Shown: piece by piece, positions 33,789-44,195 of the stretch | Layout of the letters: each line of letters starts with the position of its first letter | Position numbering within the stretch: the stretch's first letter is position 1 | DNA from: Gnetum montanum | Lineage: Eukaryota; Streptophyta; Gnetopsida; Gnetales; Gnetaceae | Direction of reading: 5' to 3' | Assembly (NCBI GenBank): GCA_015680685.1 | Contig: MNCI01016482.1 | Coordinates: 246,498-291,152, forward strand | DNA length: 44,655 bases | Translations under genes and position numbers: made by a program | The notes under the pieces: model-generated | What the model was told of the DNA's origin: nothing | The model's input: only the letters and a program-made list of their open reading frames with translations | Database searches by the model: none

Positions 33789-34129
33789 TGATGAGTGGCT
33801 AGGTACCTCTACACTCAACCATACAAAACGAGCGTAGCATGCGCGATCCGGTCGAACTCCACAGATAGACTAGTTGTGCCACCTAGATCGTTAACCTTAG
33901 GTCGTAGTTTGCTATCTTCCCACTTGGACTAGTATTCATATTTGTCACGTATGGTTTAGTCCAGAGTGAGGTGTATGATGTGTTCCTAATTCTAACGCTA
34001 CTCCTGAAGGCAGTGGGAAATAATATTAACTAAGCTAAGCTACAAGGAAAAGGGTAAGAAAGTATAATCTAGCCTAAGTGTGATGAGCAACCAATTCCTT
34101 GATCATCCGTACACATCTTGGACCTCATG

Positions 34130-34200
34130 CATGACTACCACTGGGATTACCAAGCTCAGATCCTAGGTACGCCACTGGCATACCAAGTAGTCACACTTAC
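34130..34200 (-). repeat. Two-copy minisatellite in the solo LTR (34-bp unit)
   Basis: CCACTGGNATTACCAAG-type units start at 34138 and 34172. The E1 LTR has one degenerate unit and the LTR at 44196 has at least four. Confidence 0.7.
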
Positions 34201-34511
34201 ATGCTCATAATCAAGTTGTACTCGTTCCACGTTCTAGGAGTTTAAGGGTGAGAGAGAAAATAGTAAATAACATTAAATAAATAAACAAATAAATAACAAA
34301 GTAAATGCTGCAATGATGAAGTAATCTCGATCTTTATTGTCGGTCATGTGCGTGTCCAAGTATGTCACACTCGAATAAAGAATGTCGTACAATTACATTC
34401 ACCACACTATAGGCAGACACTAGAAAAATAATCCAACTCTGGAGGGATCAAACTGCCAGAGCTTCGCTACCTCTTAACTCCTAATTAATCAAAAAAGAAA
34501 GAGCCGCTTCT

Positions 34512-34519
34512 TATTTATA
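34512..34519 (-). promoter_or_regulatory. TATA box of the solo LTR
   Basis: TATAAATA on the minus strand, context TTTATAAATAAG. A solo LTR keeps its promoter and could start transcription into the LINE on the minus strand. Confidence 0.55.
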
Positions 34520-34585
34520 AACATTGCAGTGGACTGCAATGTCGCGCACGCGATATCGTGGCCCATGCAATATCGCGTCCCATCA

Positions 34586-34590
34586 GACTT
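34586..34590 (+). other. Right target-site duplication of the solo LTR (gactt)
   Basis: Identical to 33784-33788. Confidence 0.85.
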
Positions 34591-35465
34591 TATGAGATGT
34601 TACAGTGAAGAAAATTGAACAAAAACTTCTTAAGTGATAGAAGACGAAGCTTTCAATAGCTGGTAAGTTTGTTATTTTTAAGTATATCATTGAAAATACT
34701 CGTGTATTATTCATCATGTTGGGCTCCTAATATTTTTGCATATTGTCATATTAATCAACTTATGTGAAACTTTCTTTGGAGTAGTAGCCATTCTAGAAAA
34801 GGATTTTGTTATGTTGCTTGGAAAATTTGCACTTCTCACAAAGAGGATGGTGGATTAGGATTGATGAATTGTTGTAAGTAGGATATTGTTTTATGTGCTA
34901 AGTGGGTATTTGAATGCTTATTTAGTGGAAACTCTTGGAAGCTTCTTTATCATAAGCACATTTAGAAGGGTAACCCTAAAGATAGTGATTACTCAAAAGA
35001 TCCTCATTTTTCTAATTGGATCCTTTTTCTAAAAGGTATTACTATATTAGGTTCTGTTTTCATAAACCACATTTGAAAGACTTGGAGTTTTCGGAGTGAT
35101 TTTTGAAACTTCAATAATATCACTATTTCTATCCCTATGCTTGATAATATTTTTCCTTGGTGGCTTCTCATTAATAATGAATCGTGAGCTATTAAGCATC
35201 CATGCCTTTATAGTACATTGTGTAAGCTTGGCATTTCCTCTCTTTCATCTCTTCACATGCATAATCATTAGATTACTTGGTCTAAGTATCAAAGTCTCTA
35301 TGATATTAATGTTTCTAAAAAGTTTGAATTTTTTGATCTTTTCGATAGTTTGGGTAGAAGTGTACCTATTTAAAATTTTCATAATTATTTTCTTTTTGTT
35401 ATTTTGGAGTTTCTCCTGTGCTTCTCTACTTTTGCATTCTAAATTTTTATTTTTAATATATTTAT
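34591..35465 (+). pseudogene. LINE ORF2 C-terminal region relic (thumb and zf-RVT side)
   Basis: About 34770-34930 gives FLWSSSHSRKGFCYVAWKIC, then CTSHKEDGGLGLMNC and an ALxAKWVFECL-like phrase. This matches the FLW...W...C.PKEEGGLG(I/L)..L...N.ALL.KW pattern typical of plant L1 ORF2 C-termini. It confirms that the three plus-strand pieces belong to one element. Stops are frequent. Confidence 0.8.
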
Positions 35466-35469
35466 TTTT

Positions 35470-35539
35470 AGGGTCTAACACCCTATATAGTTCTAATTAG
35501 ACTATATTATAATTCTTTTAGGGTTCCAACACCCTAAAA
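35470..35539 (+). repeat. Three consecutive hairpins at the LINE 3' end
   Basis: (a) AGGGT 35470-35474 / ACCCT 35480-35484, 5-base loop. (b) ATATAG 35485-35490 / CTATAT 35502-35507 around the self-complementary TCTAATTAGA. (c) TTTTAGGGT 35516-35524 / ACCCTAAAA 35531-35539, 6-base loop, perfect 9-bp stem with telomere-like TTTAGGG words. 3' hairpins often serve as RT recognition signals in LINEs. Confidence 0.7.
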
Positions 35540-36104
35540 ATTATAATTAAAATTATTAAGTATTAATAAAACTTAATAATACATTGGGTAATCTCATTGA
35601 TGAAACTTTTCAATACTATACTAGTACATTTCTAATGTCCTAGAGATCCAATAGGGGATGTAATAAAAATTTAGTTTTAATTTGAGATTCAATAATAATA
35701 TATCATGGAAAGTGAATTCGTTAATATAATGTTTTCAATGACATTTATGTAAAATATCTAAATTACATATCTTTATATATTCCTATTATGATAGGGTGTA
35801 GGTTAAGGTAGGCAAAGGAGGCAATCTACTCAATAGCATAGTTCCTAAAAGTGTATTATAATTGTTATGGTTAGTCTACTAAACACCATAATTTTTGGAA
35901 GTATATTTTTATTGTGCCCCTAAGGAATTGTCTCTGTTGTGCCTTGCATGCATGTCCATTGTCCTAGCTTATGTATCTTTGATGGCCATCATTAGCCATA
36001 CTTATGTCCTTGGGTCTCACCTGTGCCTATTAGCAAGCCTAGGCTGCTTGGTAGGTAGGGGTGGGATCCAGTAACACTTGTTAAAATAAAATAGATACGG
36101 ATTT
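35540..36104 (+). other. Unassigned AT-rich sequence
   Basis: No coding signal, no transposon match and no clear repeat. An RY-type word GCATGCATG occurs at about 35947-35955. It may include the LINE tail and flanking old DNA. Confidence 0.35.
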
Positions 36105-36400
36105 AAATAAAACATGAGCATGCTTGAGTTAGTTATGCACTAGTTGTTAAAGTATCTCTAATATGACGTTGCAAGTTCAATTCTTAGTTGTGCATACAAC
36201 TTGCAATTCAACTAGTAAGCTCATTTAATGTTAGTAAAGATTTGAATCTCATTCCTACAACTAGTAAGCTCAATCAATGTTAGTAAAGATTTAATCTCAT
36301 TCATGTAGGTGGAATAGTAGTATGCACTTCTCATAGCAAATGAGATGTTAAAGGTTCAACTTTTGTTATCTAAAATTTTTACAATGCCTTGGTAACATAC
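36105..36400 (+). mobile_element. tRNA-derived SINE-like sequence with 49-bp tandem duplication
   Basis: GCACTAGTTGTTAAAGTATCT, then ATGACGTTGCAAGTTCAATTCT at about 36132-36184, resembles the box A to box B region of tRNA-derived SINEs; the AGTTCAATTCT element matches GGTTCRANYCC at 9 of 11 positions. Unit 36209-36257 (ACTAGTAAGCTCA...) is repeated at 36258-36306 with few changes. A third B-box-like GGTTCAACTTT is at about 36354. No flanking direct repeat was found, so boundaries are tentative. Confidence 0.45.
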
Positions 36401-38700
36401 CTTGAATGGTGAACTTGAGAAATTTCTTTAAAAAAATTGTATGATGTGAACTTGCTCGTGGAGTATGCATTTGCTTTCGATCCATTAATTATTTTTGAAG
36501 TACCGGATAATTTTCTTGAATTTAGAGGTCAAGCCATAGAAATGATAAAGAATAAATAATACATGAAACCAAAGTAATGACATTGGTAAACTTAAATTAT
36601 TCCAAAATTCCTTGAGAAAACAAAAAGCTCCCCATAGAACATGTATAATTTATTTTTAAAAAGATATTTAGCACCAGAAGAAGATCAACGGAAGACCATA
36701 ACCTACCACTACTGTAAAAATAAATCACATATAGGCGCTTGCAATATAGCATATAAAACTTTTTGTTTTTGAAAAAAGACAAAAAAATGCAGGACGCATG
36801 ATCACCTAGCTATTTCCTGCACAGCCTGGAATGCACTTAGCAAAATGAGATAATGAAGATATCTTTGTTCTCAAGCATCGCGCAATTGTTCAAATCCTTA
36901 ACGAAAGCGGTTTTGCAGAAGCAGTTAATGAAAGGTTTAAATATGGTAATTAATAAACACGGTTGCTTGTGATTATATAATCACCCAAAACTGTATGCAA
37001 AAACTAAAAACTGGCCGGGCCACTCGTACAAATCATAACATTTAGTAGAACAGTGATATCTCATAAGCATCTGCCGAAAGAGTAGGCACTGTTGACAGAG
37101 ATGTTGCAAAATTCAGTGACAATCTATTACATCCAAGCTAACCTTTCAAAAATCTGTGCTCAGATACTTTGTACGTTGTTATCATGCTTTTCTGTATCGA
37201 ACAGCAACCCATCAAGCCCCCAGATCTCCTCCTGTACTGCTTAGTAGCATCTTCAGCTACCGTTGCCATGTTTCTTTCCCTACAGTATCTCCCTAAATTC
37301 CTCCTCAAACTTGCTGTAATTTGTCATCGCAATCTTCCTGTTCGGCTAGATTTTCAGAGAGAGATATCCGTGAACAACATGATTTTTGCATAGAATGTAA
37401 AAGTTGGCATGATTTTGTGCCTGCCGTTGCAGGGTCAAAGGCCATGGAAGATGAGCGTGGGTCAGAATCTGGTCTGCTGTAACATCTGTACTAAGAGGAA
37501 CCCAACAGCAGCAGCAAAAACGTCTCCTTCCAATTCAAATTCTGATTGCGGAATTCCTGGATGCAACTTTTGTCTGCCAGTACTGATTCACTGGCCCAAA
37601 GTAATTGAGTATGTCTGTGGGATGAGATGGGATCCAGGGCCAGGGATCGTCCGAGGCAGCGAGAAATAGATCTGGGCCGGTGAAGGAGGACATGAAAGAT
37701 TGAAAAGAAGGCAGCCATGTTGAATTTGTCCTTGCAAAATATATGGTTTTGTGGGGCTCTGCTGTTTTGTTGCTGGGATTCCATGGCAGGCATCATCATG
37801 GCTGGGCTGCCACTTTTCTGGGGGCATTTCACGTGCATTAGCCCAGCCATTGCATCTCTGTGGGGCTCCGTTCACACCCACGCTCGAATCCTTCTTTTAA
37901 GAATGTTCCCTTGCGATCATCTCAGTTTGGAGCTAGCATTTGTCTGCAACTGTTGCATAATCGCTTTTTCCCTTTTCCTACTGACTTTGGGGTTTGTAAA
38001 AATTGACTTAGTTGTGGAGCTGCTTGGGTTGGTTAAGAAAACCGAGTTAGGACACAAATTGGACTGGCAAAAATGGAATTACGGAGGGATTTGTGTCCTT
38101 TTCCTTTTCTCCAGACTTTTGAGGTTGTGGACAATGAGGTGGCAGGCTCTGAGGAATAATTCTAATAGAGTTAGATTGAGATAGGAGGCTAAATGCATTG
38201 AATAAGATTAGAAGATAAAACTGCACGAATAAGAATTTGAAGGTTGTGGAATATAATGACAAAAATGATGTTGGATTCCATTACAAACCAGTAATGGGAA
38301 TTTAAAATTTGTAGTGGGGAAGTACAAGAAAGAGTGGTGGTGACCTGTGAGTGCTGCTGCCTCTTTGGATTGTGACATCGATCGCTTTTTAGATAACCTC
38401 CGTCTGCCTGCAATGGCTTTCTTGTCAAACTACAAGGATGCACCCTTGTCTTCCTCTCCCCTGACAAAATCACTTCAGGTCTCATGCAAAATGCAATTTC
38501 TTATATATCTTAGGCCCCTGAAAGTTCTCCTTATTCATGAAGCCTTTGTTGCCTTGCTCTACCTCATCACGTTGTCCTACTAAATCATATAGGACTCGGA
38601 CAAACCCGGTAAATCTTGTGTTCTAAAGAAAATCGTACATACTAAATACCCATATTTGATTAGGCTATTCTAAGAATAATAAGTCCACTCAAGTGACATT
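36401..38700. other. TE-poor intergenic region upstream of the SDR gene
   Basis: No recognised gene. A perfect 16-base palindrome GTGATTATATAATCAC lies at 36969-36984. From about 37100 the GC content rises and several short frames overlap on both strands (for example 37717-38184 plus, 37850-37491 minus) without any domain. On the minus strand a short protein-like end NYSKFEEEFREIL before a TAG (about 37290-37330) and a 50-codon SSFTGPDLFLAASDDPW-type stretch (about 37570-37690) may mark a small unannotated gene or an RNA gene, but I could not connect them with splice sites. Confidence 0.35.
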
Positions 38701-38817
38701 CCAAGCAAGTTGGGAATAGTGAGCTATGGCCTAATGCCTATCGGGATACCTGCACCCCCCTGGTTTGAAAGGACAGAACAGAGATGCAAAATCTTGCACT
38801 TGCAGTAGTGTAGTAGT

Positions 38818-38824
38818 TATAAAT
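38818..38824 (+). promoter_or_regulatory. Distal TATA-like element upstream of the SDR gene
   Basis: TATAAAT followed by a purine-rich GAGGAGCAGCAGCAACAGCAAGAAG stretch that resembles a 5' leader. If used, it would need a 5' UTR of about 700 bases or a leader intron before the start codon at 39587. Confidence 0.3.
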
Positions 38825-39399
38825 GGAGGAGCAGCAGCAACAGCAAGAAGCAGAAGGTATCAAGTTACAGAGGAAGATCAGAGAAGCCACCAACAAAACA
38901 ACATAGACGGCAGGCCGTATGTCTCCCATCTTTGTTGACTACTGATGGGTCATGTCTGCCAGTAGAGATTGACCGCATTAGGAGGAATATGCAGGAGGCC
39001 TGCATTTGCAGAGAAACAGACAAACGAGGCACTCTGCAAATTCAAAGATAAGCCCATAAACTTTCACACTGGTAGCAGGAAGAAGAGGTGCTCATGTCGA
39101 GAAAACTTGAGGGGTAAATTCCAATAATGTGTCCCTATGGAAGTGGGAGCTGTTGGGCCTGTCTGTCCATATTCAAGGATTCTTCTCCGCCGTTGAAATT
39201 CTGACCCCAAAACTCTTAGTTTTCACATTGGGTGTGAGCAAACCCGTAGCAGCGTTTTGGGTTTGAAATTTGGGGTTAGTTTCTGCTCCGATCCACAGTC
39301 AACCCATGTTGTATCACAAAAATCTATGAGAGAATTGGATCAGCACTGGAATCAAAACACAGTGCCTAATAGTGTTATGATATCGTCATGATTTGTGAG

Positions 39400-39412
39400 C
39401 CAATTGTATAAG
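39400..39412 (+). promoter_or_regulatory. Proximal CCAAT and TATA-like elements of the SDR gene
   Basis: CCAAT (39400-39404) is almost directly followed by TATAAG (39407-39412), about 180 bases before the start codon. The tight spacing of the two is unusual, so either may be fortuitous. Confidence 0.35.
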
Positions 39413-39586
39413 TTTCTGGATGGAGGAGCCCCTCTGCGGGCTATGTTGACCTGAGCCAGCATTCCTTCTCGCTCACGCCACAATCACAACCACCGACAGA
39501 GCTCAACTATAACTGAAACAACGCACAGGGTTGGGGGACCTTGTGGATTCTGTGCATTTCGTAGTATCAGTTTTGCATCCTTCAAC

Positions 39587-41406
39587 ATGCAGGGCACTCT
39601 GAAATACTTGATTGGCAAAGCTGGACCTAGCGGATTCGGCTCCAAATCCACAGCCGAGGATGTTACTGCTGGCTTGAATCTCAAATCCATGACCGCCATT
39701 GTTACAGGTTTGCCCTTATCTTGCTTCAAATAGACGGATACTTTGTCAGGCAGCAAGGTTTCTGTATTCGGTTGTTGATGGTTGAGTTTAATTAAAGAAT
39801 GGATTTTGATGTGGTTCGTTTTCTATGTTTCAGGAGCCACGTCTGGAATAGGACTGGAGACCGCCAGAGTGCTTGCAAAGCGCGGAGCAAGGATCATCAT
39901 TCCTGCCAGGAATATAAAATTGGGAGAGGAGATAAAAGCAAGAATAAAAAATGAAGCCAGAGATGCAGAGATTATTGTTTTGGAGTTGGATCTGAGTTCC
40001 ATAGCTTCCGTTAGAAGTTTTGCTGCAAAATTTCTCAGCATGGGTCTTCCTCTCAACATATTAATGTATGTCCTGCTTCAGAACTGTCCACTGCGGTCTA
40101 GCAAAAATTGAAAAATATTATATCGTTATCTGCACTGCAGTCTGCGTAGGAAGTCCATACAATCTAACTTTTTGTCTTGTGATCAGAAACAATGCAGGAA
40201 GGTTCTGCCAACACTTTGAGCTGTCTGAAAACGGGTTCGAGGCTACTCTGGCAACAAATTATCTTGGTAAAAATGAAGCGCTTTTTCAAGTCTTAAATGT
40301 TTTAAAATCAGTTCTCATTTCCCACGAAAAATCTTACTTAGCTTGTACCCATATTCGCAGTTCTCTTCATTATATTATCTATTTAAACATTTCCCACTTT
40401 TGGTTCTCGTTGTAACTCTTTCCTGACCTCCATGTTTCAACAACGTTTTGGCACAGGACACTTTCTTCTCACAAAGTTACTGCTCAACAATATGATCCAG
40501 ACTGCTAAACAATTCAATGTCCAAGGACGCATTGTCAATGTTTCTTCGGCTATTCATAGTTGGATTCCTCCAAAAGGAGCCAAATTTGATGAGCTAAGTG
40601 ACGCCAAAAGGTGAAAAATTATTCCTCTTTCTTTTAAATCCAAAACCAGCCAATATGTATGGCTGTTGCTGAGACTGATTTGTTCATCTATATTCCGAAC
40701 CAGGTTCAATGGCACCAGGGCATATGCGCTATCGAAGCTGGCGAATATTCTGCATGCAAAGGAGCTTAACAGACAGCTCAAGGTACCATACATAGCAGTA
40801 AAACTAAAACCACATTAAACATTCAAGACTGAGCCAATCAAATGCATTATTTGTAACCTGATTTTGATGTGTGCTGCAATCAGAATATGGGAGCAAATGT
40901 CACTGCAAATGCTGTTCATCCCGGAGTTGTAAGGACAGGAATCACAAGGGGATACAACGGATTCATCACAGGTACTAGCCAAACTAACCCACCAGCAGCA
41001 CCTTTACACCAATCTTTTGAAACATGCTTTTCATCATTCTTGAGAGTATCAGACCCTTGATTTATGCTTTTGTGGACCCAGATTCCATCTTCTTGTTGAC
41101 ATCCAAGCTGCTGAAGACATTGCCTCAGGTACAGTAATTTCCAATAATTTCAAAAGAAAATATGATCCAGCAAACCTTTTCCCAAATACAGTTTTGTACA
41201 AAGTTACAAAATGCATATTATATATATTCCTTTTCTTTCAATATCAGGCTGCTTCCACGCCATGCTACGTAGCAGTACATCCCGGCGTCCATGGAGGAAA
41301 GTACTTTGCAGACTGCAACGAGGCCAGATGCTCTGCTTTGGCCAATGATGCTCCCCTTGCAAAGGATCTCTGGAAAAGGACAGAGACATTGCTGGGTCAC
41401 TCCTAA
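39587..41406 (+). CDS. Short-chain dehydrogenase/reductase, TIC32-like (8 exons, 319 aa)
   Basis: Exons: 39587-39707, 39834-40065, 40187-40266, 40457-40610, 40704-40782, 40884-40971, 41082-41128, 41248-41406. All seven introns (93-190 bp) are GT-AG, and the joined frame of 960 nt has no stop before TAA. The fold is an NAD(P)-binding Rossmann SDR. It shows TGATSGIG at residues 40-47 (cofactor loop), ARN after beta-2 (Arg favours NADP), NNAG 119-122, Ser174/175 in NVSS, the catalytic pair Tyr203 and Lys207 in YALSK, and HPG 234-236. The N-terminal GPSGFGSKSTAEDVT and C-terminal GKYFADCNEA...LAKDLWKRTE match the family of TIC32 and WWOX/retinol-dehydrogenase-like plant proteins of about 320 residues. 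TIC32 itself is an NADPH-dependent, calmodulin-binding protein of the chloroplast inner envelope; the substrate of this paralogue is unknown. The start is the first ATG after an in-frame TGA at 39452 and fits the family N-terminus. Confidence 0.93.
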
Positions 41407-42000
41407 AAACAACTATACTGTCATTCACTGTAGTATCCCTGCTTTGTATATACTACGTTTATACAAGTAATGTAACTACACACATGGCATAGTAACATTT
41501 TGTACGCTTACTTAACACATGCACCACTGCAGTATATTGAACACTGTTAATTAGAATTTGAGCAAAGTTCTATTCCTGTCTACTTGAATCATTAAGCTCG
41601 GTGGTTAGCTAAATTGTGGCACTCAGACCGTGTTATGCCCACCTTAAGTTCGTTTCATGATAACTCTAACCTAATTCCAACTCCTTCCCTGTGATTCAGG
41701 AAATGACAATCAAGTTCCTGACCATCTTCATTTGTTAAACCAACTTAACAAACTTTCAACTGTAGAATCGTCAAATGTTTCACCGTGGCAAGTTAAACTT
41801 AGAACAAATGGGAAAATCTTGGCGGCATTATCATGTGGGACATTGATCATTGTGCTGCCTGCCTGCTTAATTGCAAAGGAAGCTCATCTCTGCAAAACCC
41901 CAGAATGCAGCGAAATTTGGAATGGTCAAAAAATACAGTTTTGATGATCATGATTCATCAAAGTCACCTGTTATCATCATCATGTTATTCTAATGATGCT
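41407..42000 (+). other. 3' flank of the SDR gene
   Basis: AT-rich and without a gene. No AATAAA is seen near the stop; TGTAA-type words at about 41471-41475 may act as plant far-upstream elements for cleavage. The small frames at 41732-42048 have no recognisable domain. Confidence 0.35.
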
Positions 42001-42014
42001 GTGGCATGGGCTAG

Positions 42015-42309
42015 CCAATCACACGTGAGTGTGTGCACGAGGCAATGAGGGGAAACCAGACAAACCATGACCCACAAAACATTTCCACTACTCCATTAAT
42101 CAGAAGATGTGGATAACAAGGCTGGATCAGAAACGTAAGCATAAAAAGTAAAGGCCAAAGAGATGCCGTAGCTTTTGCCAAGAACAAAAAGTATACGCGG
42201 GTCCCACCTCGAGTCACGCATGGGTGGTGGGCCCCACCACCGCTTTCTTTTATGTTCCGCGTGGGACCCACGACGTTGTCTCTCATGCATGATCACCGCC
42301 GGTGACGTC
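42015..42309. promoter_or_regulatory. Cluster of palindromic transcription-factor-type motifs
   Basis: Within 300 bases: CCAAT (42015-42019), G-box CACGTG (42022-42027), GGTCCCAC (42200-42207), a 19-base palindrome GGTGGTGGGCCCCACCACC (42223-42241), a 13-base palindrome CGTGGGACCCACG (42260-42272), RY element CATGCATG (42284-42291) and TGACGTC (42303-42309). The GTGGGNCC/GGNCCCAC words are the consensus of plant TCP factors; G-box and TGACGTC bind bZIP factors; RY binds B3 factors. The stretch is GC-rich compared with its surroundings. No gene start was found just downstream in the window. Confidence 0.55.
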
Positions 42310-42449
42310 TCCCCACCAATCCACCAGGGAAACCACCACATATCCGTGGATGCAAATGCAACTATGTTGAATATTCACCACACGTTTTCCATCGGTCTAC
42401 CTCTTCTGTTAAACTTGCCTTTCAAGAAAATTAATGGGTAATGCTCTGG

Positions 42450-44195
42450 TGGGCATACGTGGTACACACTTGATGCAATGGTCAGACCATTAAAAGAAAA
42501 AAGCAAGGCAATTTAGGATTGATTACGAGCTCCACTAAGTAACATGCATCAATGTTCTAATATTACATCATTGGAATATAAAAACCACTAAAGGAATTGC
42601 AATTTTCAATTTAACTTTCAAAACAACTTGATTGATTGCCCTAGACGTTCATGAAGGGTCTAATTATGGTTGTTATGTGGTAAAGATAATTTGGATTTTT
42701 CCTTCCATTTTACAATCACGTACTTATGAACACCTATCTTCTAAGTTATTTATACAACCTTATTTTGCAGTATGTCTCAAGAAGGGAAAGAGTAAAGGTG
42801 GTTAATGGTTGTGGCTAATGGCTTCTTCATAAAGATGGTTGTAGAGATGTAAGAACTTTAGAAGTTCACCACTCACATCATCTACGAGTATATATTATGT
42901 CAACCCTTGAACTAGCTCACAAGGTTGGGGGCACCTTTAGGTTTTGTGGAGCCTCCAGAATGGTCCTACCTTTAAAATAGGAGCCTTCTTTACAAATATG
43001 GTCAACAACTCTCTTTGTTGCTTGCACATCGACACAATGCCTATCTACAAGCATGAAGGCATTCTTGAAGCCCTTGCCTATGACTAAGGGATGATTGATA
43101 CAAACATCCTAGAGGCTAATCATACCATTGCTTTAAAGCATATCAACTTTAGACTTCAACCAATTCCAATTCTAGAAACAAACAACATCACAATGCCAAC
43201 ATGGCCACTCCTCTATTAAGGCCAAACAAAAAATGTTCTACCAACTCCTCCCAAGGCCTGTTGTTGGTTGAGTCTACTATGAATCTAGTCTTACTCCATC
43301 CTTTGTGCCTACCTCATCTTAATGTCCACATTCATCTAATCCCTTCTCCACAAAGTCCAATCCCACCAATGCTACCACCTCTTTCCATAACCCTACCAAA
43401 TACTTCCCAACCCCTAACCCCTCACCTTCATGTGATACTAACCACTCTAGTTTCACTCGCACTTCATTCAGTTGTCAACTGTAAACAAAGAGTCAATCTA
43501 GCTCCTTCCCCTTTAGAAGCCACTCATGCACTCATCCATTGACATTCTTAATGATAACAACCAATTCCACTCTTTCACATCTACCCTTCCATCCCCATCT
43601 AATAATCCAAACCCTAGCGCTTCTACCCTCCACCATCATTGCATGCCTTACACCTAACTCAAACCTACAACAACCCCCATATTCTTGTGAACCTCCAAAG
43701 GATCAACCCCCTAAGCATTGTTGTGTGAGCTCACACAATAAGCACATTTGGATCTTTAAGGGTATCATTAAACCTTTCAATTCCTATTATTCATCATGAT
43801 CTAGTGACACTTTGTCTTGACTAACCTTTTTAAAGGATCAACTAGGTATCATGTTGCACTTGGATGATGTTTGTATATATGATTAGTATTGCAACCTCTA
43901 GTTCCATGACCTATGGGTAGCAGACATATTAAACTTGACTACATTCTCCTGGACTTCCCCACTATCTAGTTACAAGAACAATGTGGACCTTTTTGCATGT
44001 CAAAAGGTTAAGAAAAATGAAGAACAAGATTATTTGTGTGGTTGTTGTGTTTGTAGGACAAGAACTTGGATGGTCATAAGAAGGCTTGTAGAAGTTCAAG
44101 ATCATGGATAAGAAAAAAAGAATTCAAAATTGAAAGGGAGATGAAGAAAGATGTCTCTAAAAAATAGTAGATGTCTTGGTAGAGTTGAAGGTAGT
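42450..44195 (+). other. Unassigned region with Ser/Pro/Thr-rich frames
   Basis: Frames 43201-43542 and 43539-43799 encode Pro-, Leu-, Ser- and His-rich text without a domain; a third frame over the same bases is Ser/Thr/Asn/Pro-rich with two or three stops. Such composition is common in gag or LINE ORF1 linkers, and about 42900-43080 (a WSYL..., SLLYKYGQQL-type reading) may be an old coding relic, but I could not assign it. Nothing was seen in 42450-42850 or 43800-44190. Confidence 0.3.

Larger units (their letters stand above)
33789..34585 (-). mobile_element. Solo LTR of the E1 family (797 bp)
   Basis: It starts TGATGAGTGG and ends CCCATCA on the plus strand, with a 5-bp duplication gactt on both sides and no internal region. 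It is the product of recombination between the two LTRs of a full element. It aligns with the reverse complement of the E1 LTR, including the TATA box (34512-34519, minus) and the GATATCGC-type U3 words at 34550-34575. It sits inside the LINE. Confidence 0.9.

Noticed and set aside
33789-34585. Reading the solo LTR as one end of an element reaching 44196
   Set aside because: The solo LTR has perfect gactt duplications on both of its own sides, and the LINE continues directly after it, so it is not paired with the LTR at 44196.
37717-38184. 155-codon plus-strand frame upstream of the SDR gene
   Set aside because: The composition is Leu/Trp/Cys/Phe-rich without a domain; it overlaps other frames on both strands and has no supporting signals.
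43201-43799. Two adjacent Pro/Ser/Leu-rich frames
   Set aside because: Low-complexity composition, no domain and equal openness of another frame; kept only as an unassigned region.
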